A DNA stretch of 64,000 nucleotides from JAWXUK01 sp044432725 (lineage in GTDB: Bacteria > Bacillota > Clostridia > Oscillospirales > Oscillospiraceae), in assembly GCA_044432725.1 (NCBI GenBank), contig JAWXUL010000002.1, forward strand, positions 154,470 to 218,469. The letters are read 5' to 3'. Shown piece after piece: positions 1 through 6,727 of this stretch; position 1 is the stretch's first letter; every line of letters begins with the position of its first letter. Under the pieces are notes generated by a model, which saw nothing but the letters and a program-made list of their open reading frames with translations, was not told where the DNA came from and searched no databases. The translations under genes and the position numbers were made by a program.

Positions 1-924
1 CTGTGCTAGTTCTTTTGATTTAGAGATTTTTTCTCCGTTAAAAAGAAGCCAACCGTGACCATAAACCTTTTTGGGCAAAGGCATATCCATCGCCATTAAC
101 ATGGCTGGCCAGATGATAGCATGGAAACGAACAATTTCTTTCCCCACAAAGTGTACATCAGCAGGCCAATACTTATCATAATCATTGTATTTGCTGTTGA
201 ATAAGCCCAATGCCGTTGTATAATTAAATAAAGCGTCTAGCCACACATAAACTACGTGACCTGGGTCAAAATCCACAGGTATTCCCCATGTAAAGGTGGT
301 ACGAGAGACACATAGATCCTCTAGTCCTGGTTTTAAGAAATTGTTCACCATTTCGTTGACACGGCTACGGGGTTCCAGAAAGTCCGTGTTTTCTAGTAAA
401 TCCATGACACGATCGGCATATTTCGAGAGACGGAAGAAATAGGCTTCTTCTTGGGCGTGTGCTACCTCTCTGCCACAGTCAGGGCATTTTCCATCTTGTA
501 GTTGACTTTCTGTCCAGAAAGATTCGCAAGGTTTGCAATATTTACCTTCGTAAGTGCCTTTGTAAATATCCCCTTTTTCATAAAGGGCTTTGAATATTTT
601 GCCAATGGCTTCGTGATGATAATCATCAGTGGTTCGGATAAAACGGTCATATTTTACGTCCATCAAATCCCAAAGGTCTAAAATCCCACCTTTTCCTTTG
701 ACAATTTTGTCAACGAATTCTTGTGGTGTCACCCCTTCTGCTTTGGCGATGTCTTCAATTTTTTGACCGTGCTCGTCTGTTCCTGTGAGGAAAAGGACAT
801 CTTTTCCCAAAAGGCGATGATATCTTCCACAAACGTCTGCAGCCACTGTGCAATAGCTGTGACCGATGTGGAGGTTTCCTGATGGATAATAAATAGGGGT
901 TGTGATATAAAAAGTCTCTTTCAT
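1..924 (-). CDS. metG: Methionyl-tRNA synthetase, C-terminal part cut off by window edge
   Basis: Class I aminoacyl-tRNA synthetase that charges tRNA-Met for initiation and elongation. The visible 308 codons hold the Rossmann catalytic core: the HIGH-type motif GNLHIGHS near residue 17, the zinc-knuckle connective insertion with paired cysteines (CKPCES and CPDCGRE, about residues 130-150), and the KMSKS-type loop, here GEKISKSKELAQ, at the very edge. The anticodon-binding domain lies beyond base 1. The ATG at 922-924 follows an AAGGAGAAATCAA ribosome site. The leader upstream holds two hairpins (see separate entries). Identification is firm; only the 3' extent is unknown. Confidence 0.97.
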   Translation of the reverse strand, partial: MKETFYITTPIYYPSGNLHIGHSYCTVAADVCGRYHRLLGKDVLFLTGTDEHGQKIEDIAKAEGVTPQEFVDKIVKGKGGILDLWDLMDVKYDRFIRTTDDYHHEAIGKIFKALYEKGDIYKGTYEGKYCKPCESFWTESQLQDGKCPDCGREVAHAQEEAYFFRLSKYADRVMDLLENTDFLEPRSRVNEMVNNFLKPGLEDLCVSRTTFTWGIPVDFDPGHVVYVWLDALFNYTTALGLFNSKYNDYDKYWPADVHFVGKEIVRFHAIIWPAMLMAMDMPLPKKVYGHGWLLFNGEKISKSKELAQ

Positions 925-1002
925 TTGATTTCTCCTTGTTATTAATTCTTAAGGGGTAGTCTCTCTACCATATTGACTGGTAAAACTGTTGGTGGAAAAG
1001 AA

Positions 1003-1030
1003 AAAGAGATGATATAGCAACCACCTCTTT
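1003..1030 (-). terminator. Hairpin followed by U-rich tract between membrane-protein gene and metG
   Basis: Read on the minus strand, AAAGAGGTG pairs with CATCTCTTT (9 bp, one G-U), with a 10-nt loop and a TTCTTTT tail. It could end transcription of the upstream gene (stop at 1120) or act as an attenuator in the metG leader, as it lies about 80 nt before the metG start. Confidence 0.5.
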
Positions 1031-1050
1031 CTCCTCAATTCTAACATAGC

Positions 1051-1081
1051 ACAACGAACTCTCTTCGCATTTCTTCGTTGT
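1051..1081 (-). other. Second hairpin in metG leader
   Basis: ACAACGAA pairs with TTCGTTGT (8 bp) around a 15-nt purine-rich loop that contains an AUG triplet. It precedes the terminator-like hairpin at 1003-1030. The arrangement is reminiscent of a tRNA-sensing leader, but the canonical T-box sequence is not present, so no class is assigned. Confidence 0.35.
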
Positions 1082-1119
1082 CTGAACTAGAAGAAGTATA
1101 CTTCGCTGAAAATCTTTGT

Positions 1120-1992
1120 TTATACTGGAACTTCGCTGTTTTCTTGGGGGTCTTCCTCTTCTGGAGGAGGGGTTCGATAATTTTCTCGGCTACTGTATGT
1201 GTTTTCTAAGATAGCAGCAGAAAAAGCCAGAAGATATAAATTAGAGCCTAGGGACAATAGCTTGTCCGCCAGACAAATGCCTGAAGCGAGCATAGCACCT
1301 GTGAAAAGCACAGAGACCAAGGCAAAGAAAACTATTTTTCTAGGACGAGGCCCTACATAAGCAGTTGCACAAAGGTGGTAGAGTGCCAGTGCAAGGAACA
1401 TCACTCCAAAAATGGGGTAAAAGTTATCTTGAAAACTGGAGAGGGAGCCATAGTTTCGATATGTCACGGTCAATCTTGCCAGACCCATATAGGCAGGAAG
1501 GGTAGTGAGCCAACATTCTTTTAAATATTCCCCACGATAAGCTTGTTTCCCCAGATAGATCATGACCATCCCCACTAACACCACCAACAACATATTCACA
1601 ATGGTGAGAAAAGGAAAGTCAAAGGACTCTGGATTCATTGGACTTCGGTTTTCTAAGTAGCTTGCGTATTGGCTTTGTACGTCCATTATGCTGACTACTG
1701 TGGATAAAAGATAAAGAAAACTGCCAGTCACGACTGTCGCCATAAACAGTGGGGAGGGGCAATAAACTGTAAAGGTATAGTTTGGAAGCTCTCTTCCTCC
1801 TGATAACAGGAATAAACCCAGACACACAGCGAAGAGGAGAATGGCACCCATGAGTAAATAAGTTTCTGTTGCATGAGGGGTATAGAGCTGGGTTTCCACA
1901 TTTTTCACATTTGCCAACTGATATTTTCTTAAAATAAAGACCACTATCCCCATAACAAGACTAAGGGAAGGGAGAAGAATGCTTTTTTTCAT
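1120..1992 (-). CDS. Polytopic membrane protein of unknown function
   Basis: I do not recognise this 290-residue protein. It shows about six or seven hydrophobic segments: an N-terminal one after a KK start (residues 5-22), then about 45-65, 83-103, 130-150, 190-212 and 220-240, with a final weak one. The C-terminal ~25 residues are hydrophilic and rich in Pro, Glu and Asn (PPPEEEDPQEN). No enzymatic motif is visible. It is expressed from a good promoter at 2160-2188 and precedes metG by a 195-bp spacer containing two hairpins. A shorter reading frame inside it on the same strand is a shadow. Confidence 0.7.
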   Translation of the reverse strand: MKKSILLPSLSLVMGIVVFILRKYQLANVKNVETQLYTPHATETYLLMGAILLFAVCLGLFLLSGGRELPNYTFTVYCPSPLFMATVVTGSFLYLLSTVVSIMDVQSQYASYLENRSPMNPESFDFPFLTIVNMLLVVLVGMVMIYLGKQAYRGEYLKECWLTTLPAYMGLARLTVTYRNYGSLSSFQDNFYPIFGVMFLALALYHLCATAYVGPRPRKIVFFALVSVLFTGAMLASGICLADKLLSLGSNLYLLAFSAAILENTYSSRENYRTPPPEEEDPQENSEVPV

Positions 1993-2159
1993 GGAAGGAC
2001 TCCTTTTTCTTGTTATTCTCTGTCCTGTTTGTCCTGATTTTCATAGCGTTCTGCTTCATGACTGGAACAAAATGAGAAGATCATTTTCTTGCTTTTTGAA
2101 ATCGCAAAATTTCTGGGCAAAAGGATAGAAGGAATCGTTCTATGTTTTAAACCCATACA

Positions 2160-2188
2160 AGTATATCATATTTTTCTAGGAAGTGCAA
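2160..2188 (-). promoter_or_regulatory. Sigma-A-type promoter for the membrane protein gene
   Basis: On the minus strand TTGCAC, a 17-bp spacer, then TATACT. It implies a 5' leader of about 160 nt before the start at 1992. Confidence 0.5.
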
Positions 2189-2226
2189 GGAATTTTTTCT
2201 TCTTTCTCAGGAGAGAATAACGTCAA

Positions 2227-2256
2227 AAAACACCTTCCCAGTAGGGAGGGTGTTTT
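2227..2256 (-). terminator. Intrinsic terminator of rpsT
   Basis: A 13-bp stem (AAAACACCCTCCC with one wobble against GGGAAGGTGTTTT) with a 4-nt loop, followed by a run of T on the minus strand, just after the rpsT stop codon. Confidence 0.88.
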
Positions 2257-2271
2257 CCATTTTCGCAGTCT

Positions 2272-2535
2272 TTATGCTAATTTATTTAGCTTCAAAGTCA
2301 TGCCACTTTTCTTGTGAGCTACATTGTTTTTGTGAAGCAAGCCACGCAATGCTGCTTTGTCCAATGCTTTGATTGCAGTTTTGTAAGAAACTTCTGCTTC
2401 GCTACGGTTACCAGCAGCGATGGCTGTTTCAAACTTTTTCAAGTCAGTTTTCAGTGCAGAACGAGCAGATTTGTTACGAGCTGCTTTGGTTTCATTCACC
2501 AAAACACGTTTTTTGGCTGATTTAATATTAGGCAA
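2272..2535 (-). CDS. rpsT: 30S ribosomal protein S20
   Basis: Small-subunit protein that binds 16S rRNA early in assembly. The sequence begins PNIKSAKKRV, the family hallmark, and is Lys/Arg/Ala-rich throughout with the helical hairpin expected; 87 residues is the usual length. The start is set at the TTG at 2533-2535: it sits 6-8 nt after a perfect AGGAGGTG ribosome site and gives the canonical N terminus, whereas the in-frame GTG at 2542-2544 overlaps that site. The leader carries a G/C hairpin (2572-2589) and a promoter at 2609-2637. It is divergent from gpr, the same pairing found in Bacillus. Confidence 0.96.
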   Translation of the reverse strand: MPNIKSAKKRVLVNETKAARNKSARSALKTDLKKFETAIAAGNRSEAEVSYKTAIKALDKAALRGLLHKNNVAHKKSGMTLKLNKLA

Positions 2536-2608
2536 AGTAAACACCTCCTCCGATTAGTATTAAGAACATAGTCCCCACTGATGGGGGGAATTTTTCCGTT
2601 ACCTTAAT

Positions 2609-2637
2609 ATTATAGCACAGTCCAAAAATGAATGCAA
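2609..2637 (-). promoter_or_regulatory. Promoter of rpsT
   Basis: TTGCAT, 17-bp spacer, TATAAT with an extended -10 (TGCTATAAT) on the minus strand. The transcript would start near 2602 and carry a leader hairpin (TCCCC against GGGGA, 2572-2589) before the ribosome site. Confidence 0.75.
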
Positions 2638-2737
2638 TAGTAATTTTAAAAAATTTGGATAATTTTTTTCTGGCACGGTATACTATAGGAATATTTCTAA
2701 AAAGATTATTCGAGAAACATGGAGAAAAGAGGGTGTT

Positions 2738-3616
2738 ATGAAAGAACGAAGAACAGATCTCGCCCAAGAGGCAAAGGAATTGTGGGAAGAATCCGCAGAA
2801 AAAAGCAAGGAACTACAAGGTGTGAAAGCTACTGAGGAAAATTATGAAAATTTCTCCCTTTCCAGAGTAGAGATTCTAAATGAAGAAGGGGAACAGGCAT
2901 TGGGAAAGCCGAAAGGTCTGTATATCTCCCTCAGCTTGGGGGAGGACTGGATAGGGGAGGCTTTTTTGCAGTGGGTGGAAGTACTTGCCAAAGAACTGGG
3001 GGAACTACTGAAAGATTTCCCCGAAAAAGCACCTGTTTTGGTGGTGGGTCTGGGAAATGAAGCCGTGACTCCTGATGCTGTTGGGCCCAAAGTGCAAAGT
3101 TTAACGGCTGTAACACGACATTTGGTGTCGCAGATTCCAGAGCATTTTCAGCACCTTCGCCCTGTCTCTGCCATTCCGGCTGGTGTTTTAGGCACAACTG
3201 GGGTGGAAAGCTTTGAAATCATACGAGGTATTACAGAAGAAATTTCTCCGGCTTGTATTGTTGCCGTGGACGCTTTGGCTTCTCGCTCCTTAGATCGAGT
3301 TTGCCGTACCGTACAGCTGGCAAACACTGGCATCACTCCTGGTTCTGGTGTTGGGAATCACCGTGGACGCTTGGACGAAGAGAGTCTGGGCAGACCAGTG
3401 ATTGCTGTGGGGGTGCCCACTGTGGTGGATGGCGCCACCTTGGTTGCTGATCTTTTGGGACAAGAAACTTTGGAACTAGAGGGGGGAGATTTTTTCGTCA
3501 CCCCCAAGGAAATCGACTCTCAAGTGGAAAAGCTGTCTAAGTTGATTGCTTATGGCATCAATCTGGCTTTGAACCCTTCTCTCACCATGGAGGATATTGA
3601 ATTTTTGGTTGGCTAA
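2738..3616 (+). CDS. gpr: Spore germination protease
   Basis: Gpr (peptidase family A25) degrades the small acid-soluble proteins that coat spore DNA, supplying amino acids on germination. Diagnostic segments are VGLGNEAVTPDAVGPK (about residue 108), IPAGVLGTTGVES, and IVAVDALASRS; the aspartates in the first and last correspond to the two catalytic Asp of the family. At 292 residues it is shorter than the Bacillus enzyme, mainly at the N terminus, as is common in Clostridia. ATG follows AGAGGGTGTT. Its presence is the strongest sign that the organism sporulates. Forespore-specific sigma sites were looked for but not convincingly found. Confidence 0.95.
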   Translation: MKERRTDLAQEAKELWEESAEKSKELQGVKATEENYENFSLSRVEILNEEGEQALGKPKGLYISLSLGEDWIGEAFLQWVEVLAKELGELLKDFPEKAPVLVVGLGNEAVTPDAVGPKVQSLTAVTRHLVSQIPEHFQHLRPVSAIPAGVLGTTGVESFEIIRGITEEISPACIVAVDALASRSLDRVCRTVQLANTGITPGSGVGNHRGRLDEESLGRPVIAVGVPTVVDGATLVADLLGQETLELEGGDFFVTPKEIDSQVEKLSKLIAYGINLALNPSLTMEDIEFLVG

Positions 3617-3647
3617 CTTCTTATAAAAACTTGTAATTTTCTTTTTC

Positions 3648-3676
3648 TTGACAAAGAAAGGGAAACAGGGTAAAAT
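3648..3676 (+). promoter_or_regulatory. Promoter of tadA
   Basis: Consensus-quality TTGACA (3648-3653), exactly 17 bp, TAAAAT (3671-3676). Transcription would begin near 3683, which excludes upstream in-frame codons as tadA starts. Confidence 0.85.
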
Positions 3677-3707
3677 CATGGTAAATCAAGGAAGAGAGTT
3701 GGACACC

Positions 3708-4157
3708 ATGGAACAAAGGAAAGAATACTATATGCGCCTTGCTTTGGCAGAGGCGAGAAAGTGCAGTGAGACAGGAGATGTCCCTGTAGGCTGTGTCATT
3801 GTGCAAAAGGATCGTGTGATAGCCACTGGCAGGAATCGGCGAGAAGAGCGACAAGACCCTCTGGCACACGCAGAACTGGAAGCACTCGCTGTGGCAAGCC
3901 AAGTCTTGGGGCGATGGAGACTAGAGGACTGCCACTTATATGTGACCTTAGAACCCTGTGCTATGTGTACTGGTGGTATTATTAATAGTAAAATTAACTC
4001 TTTGTATTATGGTGCATGGGAAGAGAAAACAGGTTGTTGTGGTTCTGTGGTTAATTTATTTATGGAAGGCTTGGGACAGGGGACAAAAGTCTATGGGGGT
4101 ATTTTGGAAGAAGAGTGCCGTGGTCTTTTGCAAGAATTTTTTCGTAAGTTGAGATAA
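3708..4157 (+). CDS. tadA: tRNA-specific adenosine deaminase
   Basis: Deaminates adenosine 34 to inosine in the tRNA-Arg(ACG) wobble position. The zinc site is plain: HAE (ligand His and catalytic Glu, about residue 55) and PCAMC (about residue 86). The reading frame is open further upstream, but the promoter at 3648-3676 lies inside that extension, so the ATG at 3708 preceded by AAGGAAGAGAG is taken as the start, giving 149 residues, the usual size. In many Firmicutes the SRP RNA gene and dnaX follow tadA; here an array of three unrelated small transcription units follows instead. Confidence 0.94.
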   Translation: MEQRKEYYMRLALAEARKCSETGDVPVGCVIVQKDRVIATGRNRREERQDPLAHAELEALAVASQVLGRWRLEDCHLYVTLEPCAMCTGGIINSKINSLYYGAWEEKTGCCGSVVNLFMEGLGQGTKVYGGILEEECRGLLQEFFRKLR

Positions 4158-4248
4158 TGGGAAATTTTCCTTCCCTGTTCACAGGATGTTTACAAATTAG
4201 TCACAAAAAATAGGAGATTTATCCTCTTCCCTCTGCTATAATCATAAG

Positions 4249-4327
4249 TGTGTAGGAGATAGATTTTCATTCATAACTTCTTTCTTAAATGTGAAACCAT
4301 CAGAGTGATCTGGTGGTTTTGCATTTT
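4249..4327 (+). ncRNA. Putative small RNA, copy 1
   Basis: Predicted transcript of about 79 nt. TATAAT is at 4237-4242 with TG one base upstream, and the transcript ends at a hairpin (4294-4319) with tail TTTTGCATTTTT. The stem ACCATCAGA against TCTGGTGGT has a U-G pair where copy 2 has C-G, so pairing is kept. The 47 nt before the terminator are identical in all copies. Function unknown. Confidence 0.72.
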
Positions 4328-4390
4328 TCTTTCCAAAAAGAAGAGAAATGTTATTTCCCAAAGAATGTTTACAAATTAGTCACAGAAAAC

Positions 4391-4404
4391 AGGAGATTTC
4401 TCCT
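4391..4404 (+). promoter_or_regulatory. Palindrome in the small-RNA promoter, copy 2
   Basis: AGGAGATTTCTCCT is a perfect 6+2+6 palindrome sitting 12-25 bp upstream of the -10 element of copy 2, over the expected -35 region. Copies 1 (4212-4225) and 3 (4570-4583) carry the same element with one mismatch each. A good candidate operator; the cognate regulator is unknown. Confidence 0.45.
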
Positions 4405-4427
4405 CTTCCCTTTGCTATAATCATACT

Positions 4428-4506
4428 TGTGTAGGAGATAGATTTTCATTCATAACTTCTTTCTTAAATGTGAAACCACCAGAGTGATCTGGTGGTTTTG
4501 CATTTT
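4428..4506 (+). ncRNA. Putative small RNA, copy 2
   Basis: Same architecture as copy 1: TATAAT at 4416-4421 with extended TG, predicted start near 4428, terminator stem ACCACCAGA/TCTGGTGGT (perfect 9 bp extended by A-U pairs, GTGA loop) at 4473-4498 and U-rich tail to 4506. This is the copy with the best palindromes both in the promoter and in the terminator. Confidence 0.72.
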
Positions 4507-4606
4507 TCCTTCCAAAAAGAAGAGACATGTTATCCCGCAAAGAATGTTTACAAATTAGTCACAGAAAACAGGAGATTTCCCCTTTTCTCTTTGCTATAAT
4601 CATACT

Positions 4607-4685
4607 TGTGTAGGAGATAGATTTTCATTCATAACTTCTTTCTTAAATGTGAAGCCACCAGAGTCATCTGGTGGTTTTGCATTTT
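4607..4685 (+). ncRNA. Putative small RNA, copy 3
   Basis: TATAAT at 4595-4600 with extended TG, predicted start near 4607, terminator stem GCCACCAGA/TCTGGTGGT (G-U closing pair, GTCA loop) at 4652-4677 and U-rich tail. The 47-nt stretch TGTGTAGGAG...AATGTGAA is again identical to the other copies although promoter and stem have drifted. Confidence 0.72.
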
Positions 4686-4718
4686 TCTTTTACCAAAGGG
4701 AACCATTAAGCAAAGAAG

Positions 4719-4756
4719 AGGAATGTTATCCCTCCAATAAGAGAGACAACATTCCT
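4719..4756. terminator. Hairpin between the small-RNA array and the DUF1846 gene
   Basis: AGGAATGTT and AACATTCCT (9 bp, 20-nt loop) lie just past the stop of the minus-strand gene ending at 4764. The U tract is poor on both strands (CTTCTTTGCTT on the minus), so it would be a weak terminator or a 3' stabilising structure. Confidence 0.4.
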
Positions 4757-4763
4757 AAAAAAA

Positions 4764-6245
4764 TTATTTATGATAGAGATTATTGGTTTGGTATTTTGGC
4801 TCGCAAGTCAGGCGCAGACCTAAACGTTTATAGGTGTCTGCGTCTTGGCTGGACACCATAACAGAACAGTGTGCATCGCAACCTTTTAACATAGCAAGGG
4901 CTTCTAGTGCTTGTTTGGCAATGGGGTCAGCACTGGCAGAACTGGCAAGAGCAATCAAGATTTCATCGCTGTGCAAACGAGGATTTCCAGCACCCAAATA
5001 TTTGGTTTTGATTTCCTGAATGGGAGAGATGGCAGATTGCAGAATCAACTGGGTCTCTTTTGTGATGTTGGCTGTTACTTTTAAGGCATTGAGCAATGCA
5101 GATGCAGAACAACCCATCAGGTCAGAGGTTTTCCCACGGATACAAGAACCATTTCCCAAAGTAATTGCCATTGCTGGTTCGCCAGTGGAGGATTCTTTAT
5201 CAAGAGCAGCTGCCACGCAAGCACGGTCTGCTTCGCTGATGTTTGCTTGTTGCATAAGAAGTTCTTGGGTAAAGACTTCTTTTTCGCATTCCCCTTGTTG
5301 ACGTTGCTTACATAAGGTATCGTAATAACGATAAACAATTTCGTCACAAGCAGCTTTGCGTACCACAGCGTCATCTATGATACAATTTCCTGCCATGTTC
5401 ACACCCATATCTGTTGGGCTTTGATAAGGGCATTTTCCCAAAATTTTCTCGAAAATTGCTTGTAGCACAGGGAAGATTTCAATATCACGGTTGTAATTGA
5501 CTGTGGTTTGATTATAAGCTTCCAGATGGAAGGGGTCAATCATATTTTTATCATCTAAGTCAGTGGTTGCTGCTTCATAGGCAATATTGACAGGATGTTT
5601 TAGATCTAAGTTCCAAATAGGGAAAGTTTCAAATTTGGCATAACCAGAGGTGATGCCACGGCTGAAATCATGATAAAGTTGAGAGAGACAGGTGGAAAAT
5701 TTACCAGAGCCTGGACCTGGGGCAGTGACCACCACAAGGGGGCGAGATGTCTCGATATACTCATTTTTCCCATAGCCTTCTGGGCTGACGATATGAGCAA
5801 TGTTGTGTGGGTAACCCTCGATGGTATAATGTTTATAGGTTTTGATGCCCAAATGCTCTAATCTACCTAGGAAAGCTTCTGCAGAAGGTTGATTTGCATA
5901 ACGTGTCACCACAACAGAGCCTACAAAAAGCTCCATGCTACGAAAAGAGTCAATCAGTCGAAGGACATCTACATCATAGGTGATGCCTAAATCACCACGA
6001 AGTTTATTTTTTTCGATGTCTTCTGCATTGATCACCACAACAATTTCTGCTTGGTCTTTCATTTGTGCCAGCATACGAATTTTACTGTCTGGTTGAAATC
6101 CTGGCAACACACGGGAGGCATGGAAATCGTCGAAAAGTTTTCCTCCGAATTCTAAGTATAATTTTCCTCCAAATTGGGCAATACGGTCTTTAATGTGTTG
6201 AGATTGTGTTTCAATGTACTTTTGATTGTCAAATCCTCTGGTCAT
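4764..6245 (-). CDS. DUF1846 (UPF0371) family protein
   Basis: A 493-residue cytosolic protein of the UPF0371/DUF1846 family, whose members are nearly this length and whose biochemical role is not established. Recognisable segments are GFDNQKYIETQS at the start, LYLEFGGKLFDDFHASRVLPGF, VVVTAPGPGSGKFSTCLSQLYHD (about residue 180, resembling a nucleotide or phosphate loop), and DMGVNMAGNCIIDD (about residue 290). ATG at 6245 follows AAAGGGGAACAAAAG. It stands alone, preceded by a long spacer with DnaA-box-like repeats and convergent with the small-RNA array. Confidence 0.9.
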   Translation of the reverse strand: MTRGFDNQKYIETQSQHIKDRIAQFGGKLYLEFGGKLFDDFHASRVLPGFQPDSKIRMLAQMKDQAEIVVVINAEDIEKNKLRGDLGITYDVDVLRLIDSFRSMELFVGSVVVTRYANQPSAEAFLGRLEHLGIKTYKHYTIEGYPHNIAHIVSPEGYGKNEYIETSRPLVVVTAPGPGSGKFSTCLSQLYHDFSRGITSGYAKFETFPIWNLDLKHPVNIAYEAATTDLDDKNMIDPFHLEAYNQTTVNYNRDIEIFPVLQAIFEKILGKCPYQSPTDMGVNMAGNCIIDDAVVRKAACDEIVYRYYDTLCKQRQQGECEKEVFTQELLMQQANISEADRACVAAALDKESSTGEPAMAITLGNGSCIRGKTSDLMGCSASALLNALKVTANITKETQLILQSAISPIQEIKTKYLGAGNPRLHSDEILIALASSASADPIAKQALEALAMLKGCDAHCSVMVSSQDADTYKRLGLRLTCEPKYQTNNLYHK

Positions 6246-6727
6246 CTTTTGTTCCCCTTTCTAATTTTGTGTCTACCTTTTCTTCCTTGGTCTCTGCAGA
6301 ACCATAACGCTTTCCTAAAAAAGTCTTTTCCTTGGAATACATATTATCGACTCTACAGATTCCCTTGATTTTCGGATTGAATCAGAAGCAAAGCGAATGT
6401 CAGTGCCTTTCTGAAACTAATCTTTTAAGGCTTTATTCTAACTCTCTTTTTGCAATTTGTCAATAGATGACTTGCATTTTTAATTGAAAAAATTTCGCCT
6501 TCTTCTCCTTCTTCCTTTGTGCAAAAAGTCAAGAGATTTCCTTTGTGGAAAAGTCCGAAAATGTGGAAAACTTCTTATTTGCAGAAAAAAGGAACGACAA
6601 TTTATTAATTTCTGGAGAAAGCTTTCCACTTATCAACATATTTTTCCACAATTTCCACATAGTTTTCCACTGCCTTCTCCACAGATATCTGGAAAAGCAC
6701 TAGGTAGATTTTTTCTTTTTTTATCTT
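6246..6727. other. 482-bp intergenic spacer with a cluster of DnaA-box-like sites
   Basis: No gene seen. The part at 6544-6680 holds about seven near-matches to the DnaA box TTATCCACA in both orientations: TGTGGAAAA at 6544 and 6562, TTATCAACA at 6630, TTTTCCACA at 6642, ATTTCCACA at 6651, TTTTCCACT at 6663, and a weaker TCTCCACAG near 6677. A plus-strand reading frame across the spacer is low-complexity and overlaps the end of the next gene, so it is not called. The rest is T-rich without clear structure. Confidence 0.55.

Larger units (their letters stand above)
4186..4732 (+). repeat. Three tandem 179-bp units, each a promoter-RNA-terminator cassette
   Basis: Units begin at 4186, 4365 and 4544 (period exactly 179 bp both times) with a shared ATGTTTACAAATTAG start. 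Each carries an extended -10 promoter (TGCTATAAT), an identical 47-nt transcribed stretch and a rho-independent terminator. The third unit has a short insertion near its end and fades out around 4732. No ATG-initiated reading frame of useful length is shared by the copies. See the three ncRNA entries. Confidence 0.9.

Noticed and set aside
925..1119. Canonical T-box or SAM-I riboswitch for metG
   Set aside because: Neither the AGGGTGGNACCGCG strand nor the SAM-I core could be found; kept only as an unclassified structured leader.
4186..4732. CRISPR array or SRP RNA
   Set aside because: Unit length of 179 bp with full-length similarity and no unique spacers excludes CRISPR; the SRP RNA apical motif is absent from the units.
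4649..4861. Plus-strand 70-residue reading frame
   Set aside because: It runs from the terminator of the third small RNA into the antisense of the DUF1846 gene and has no ribosome site.
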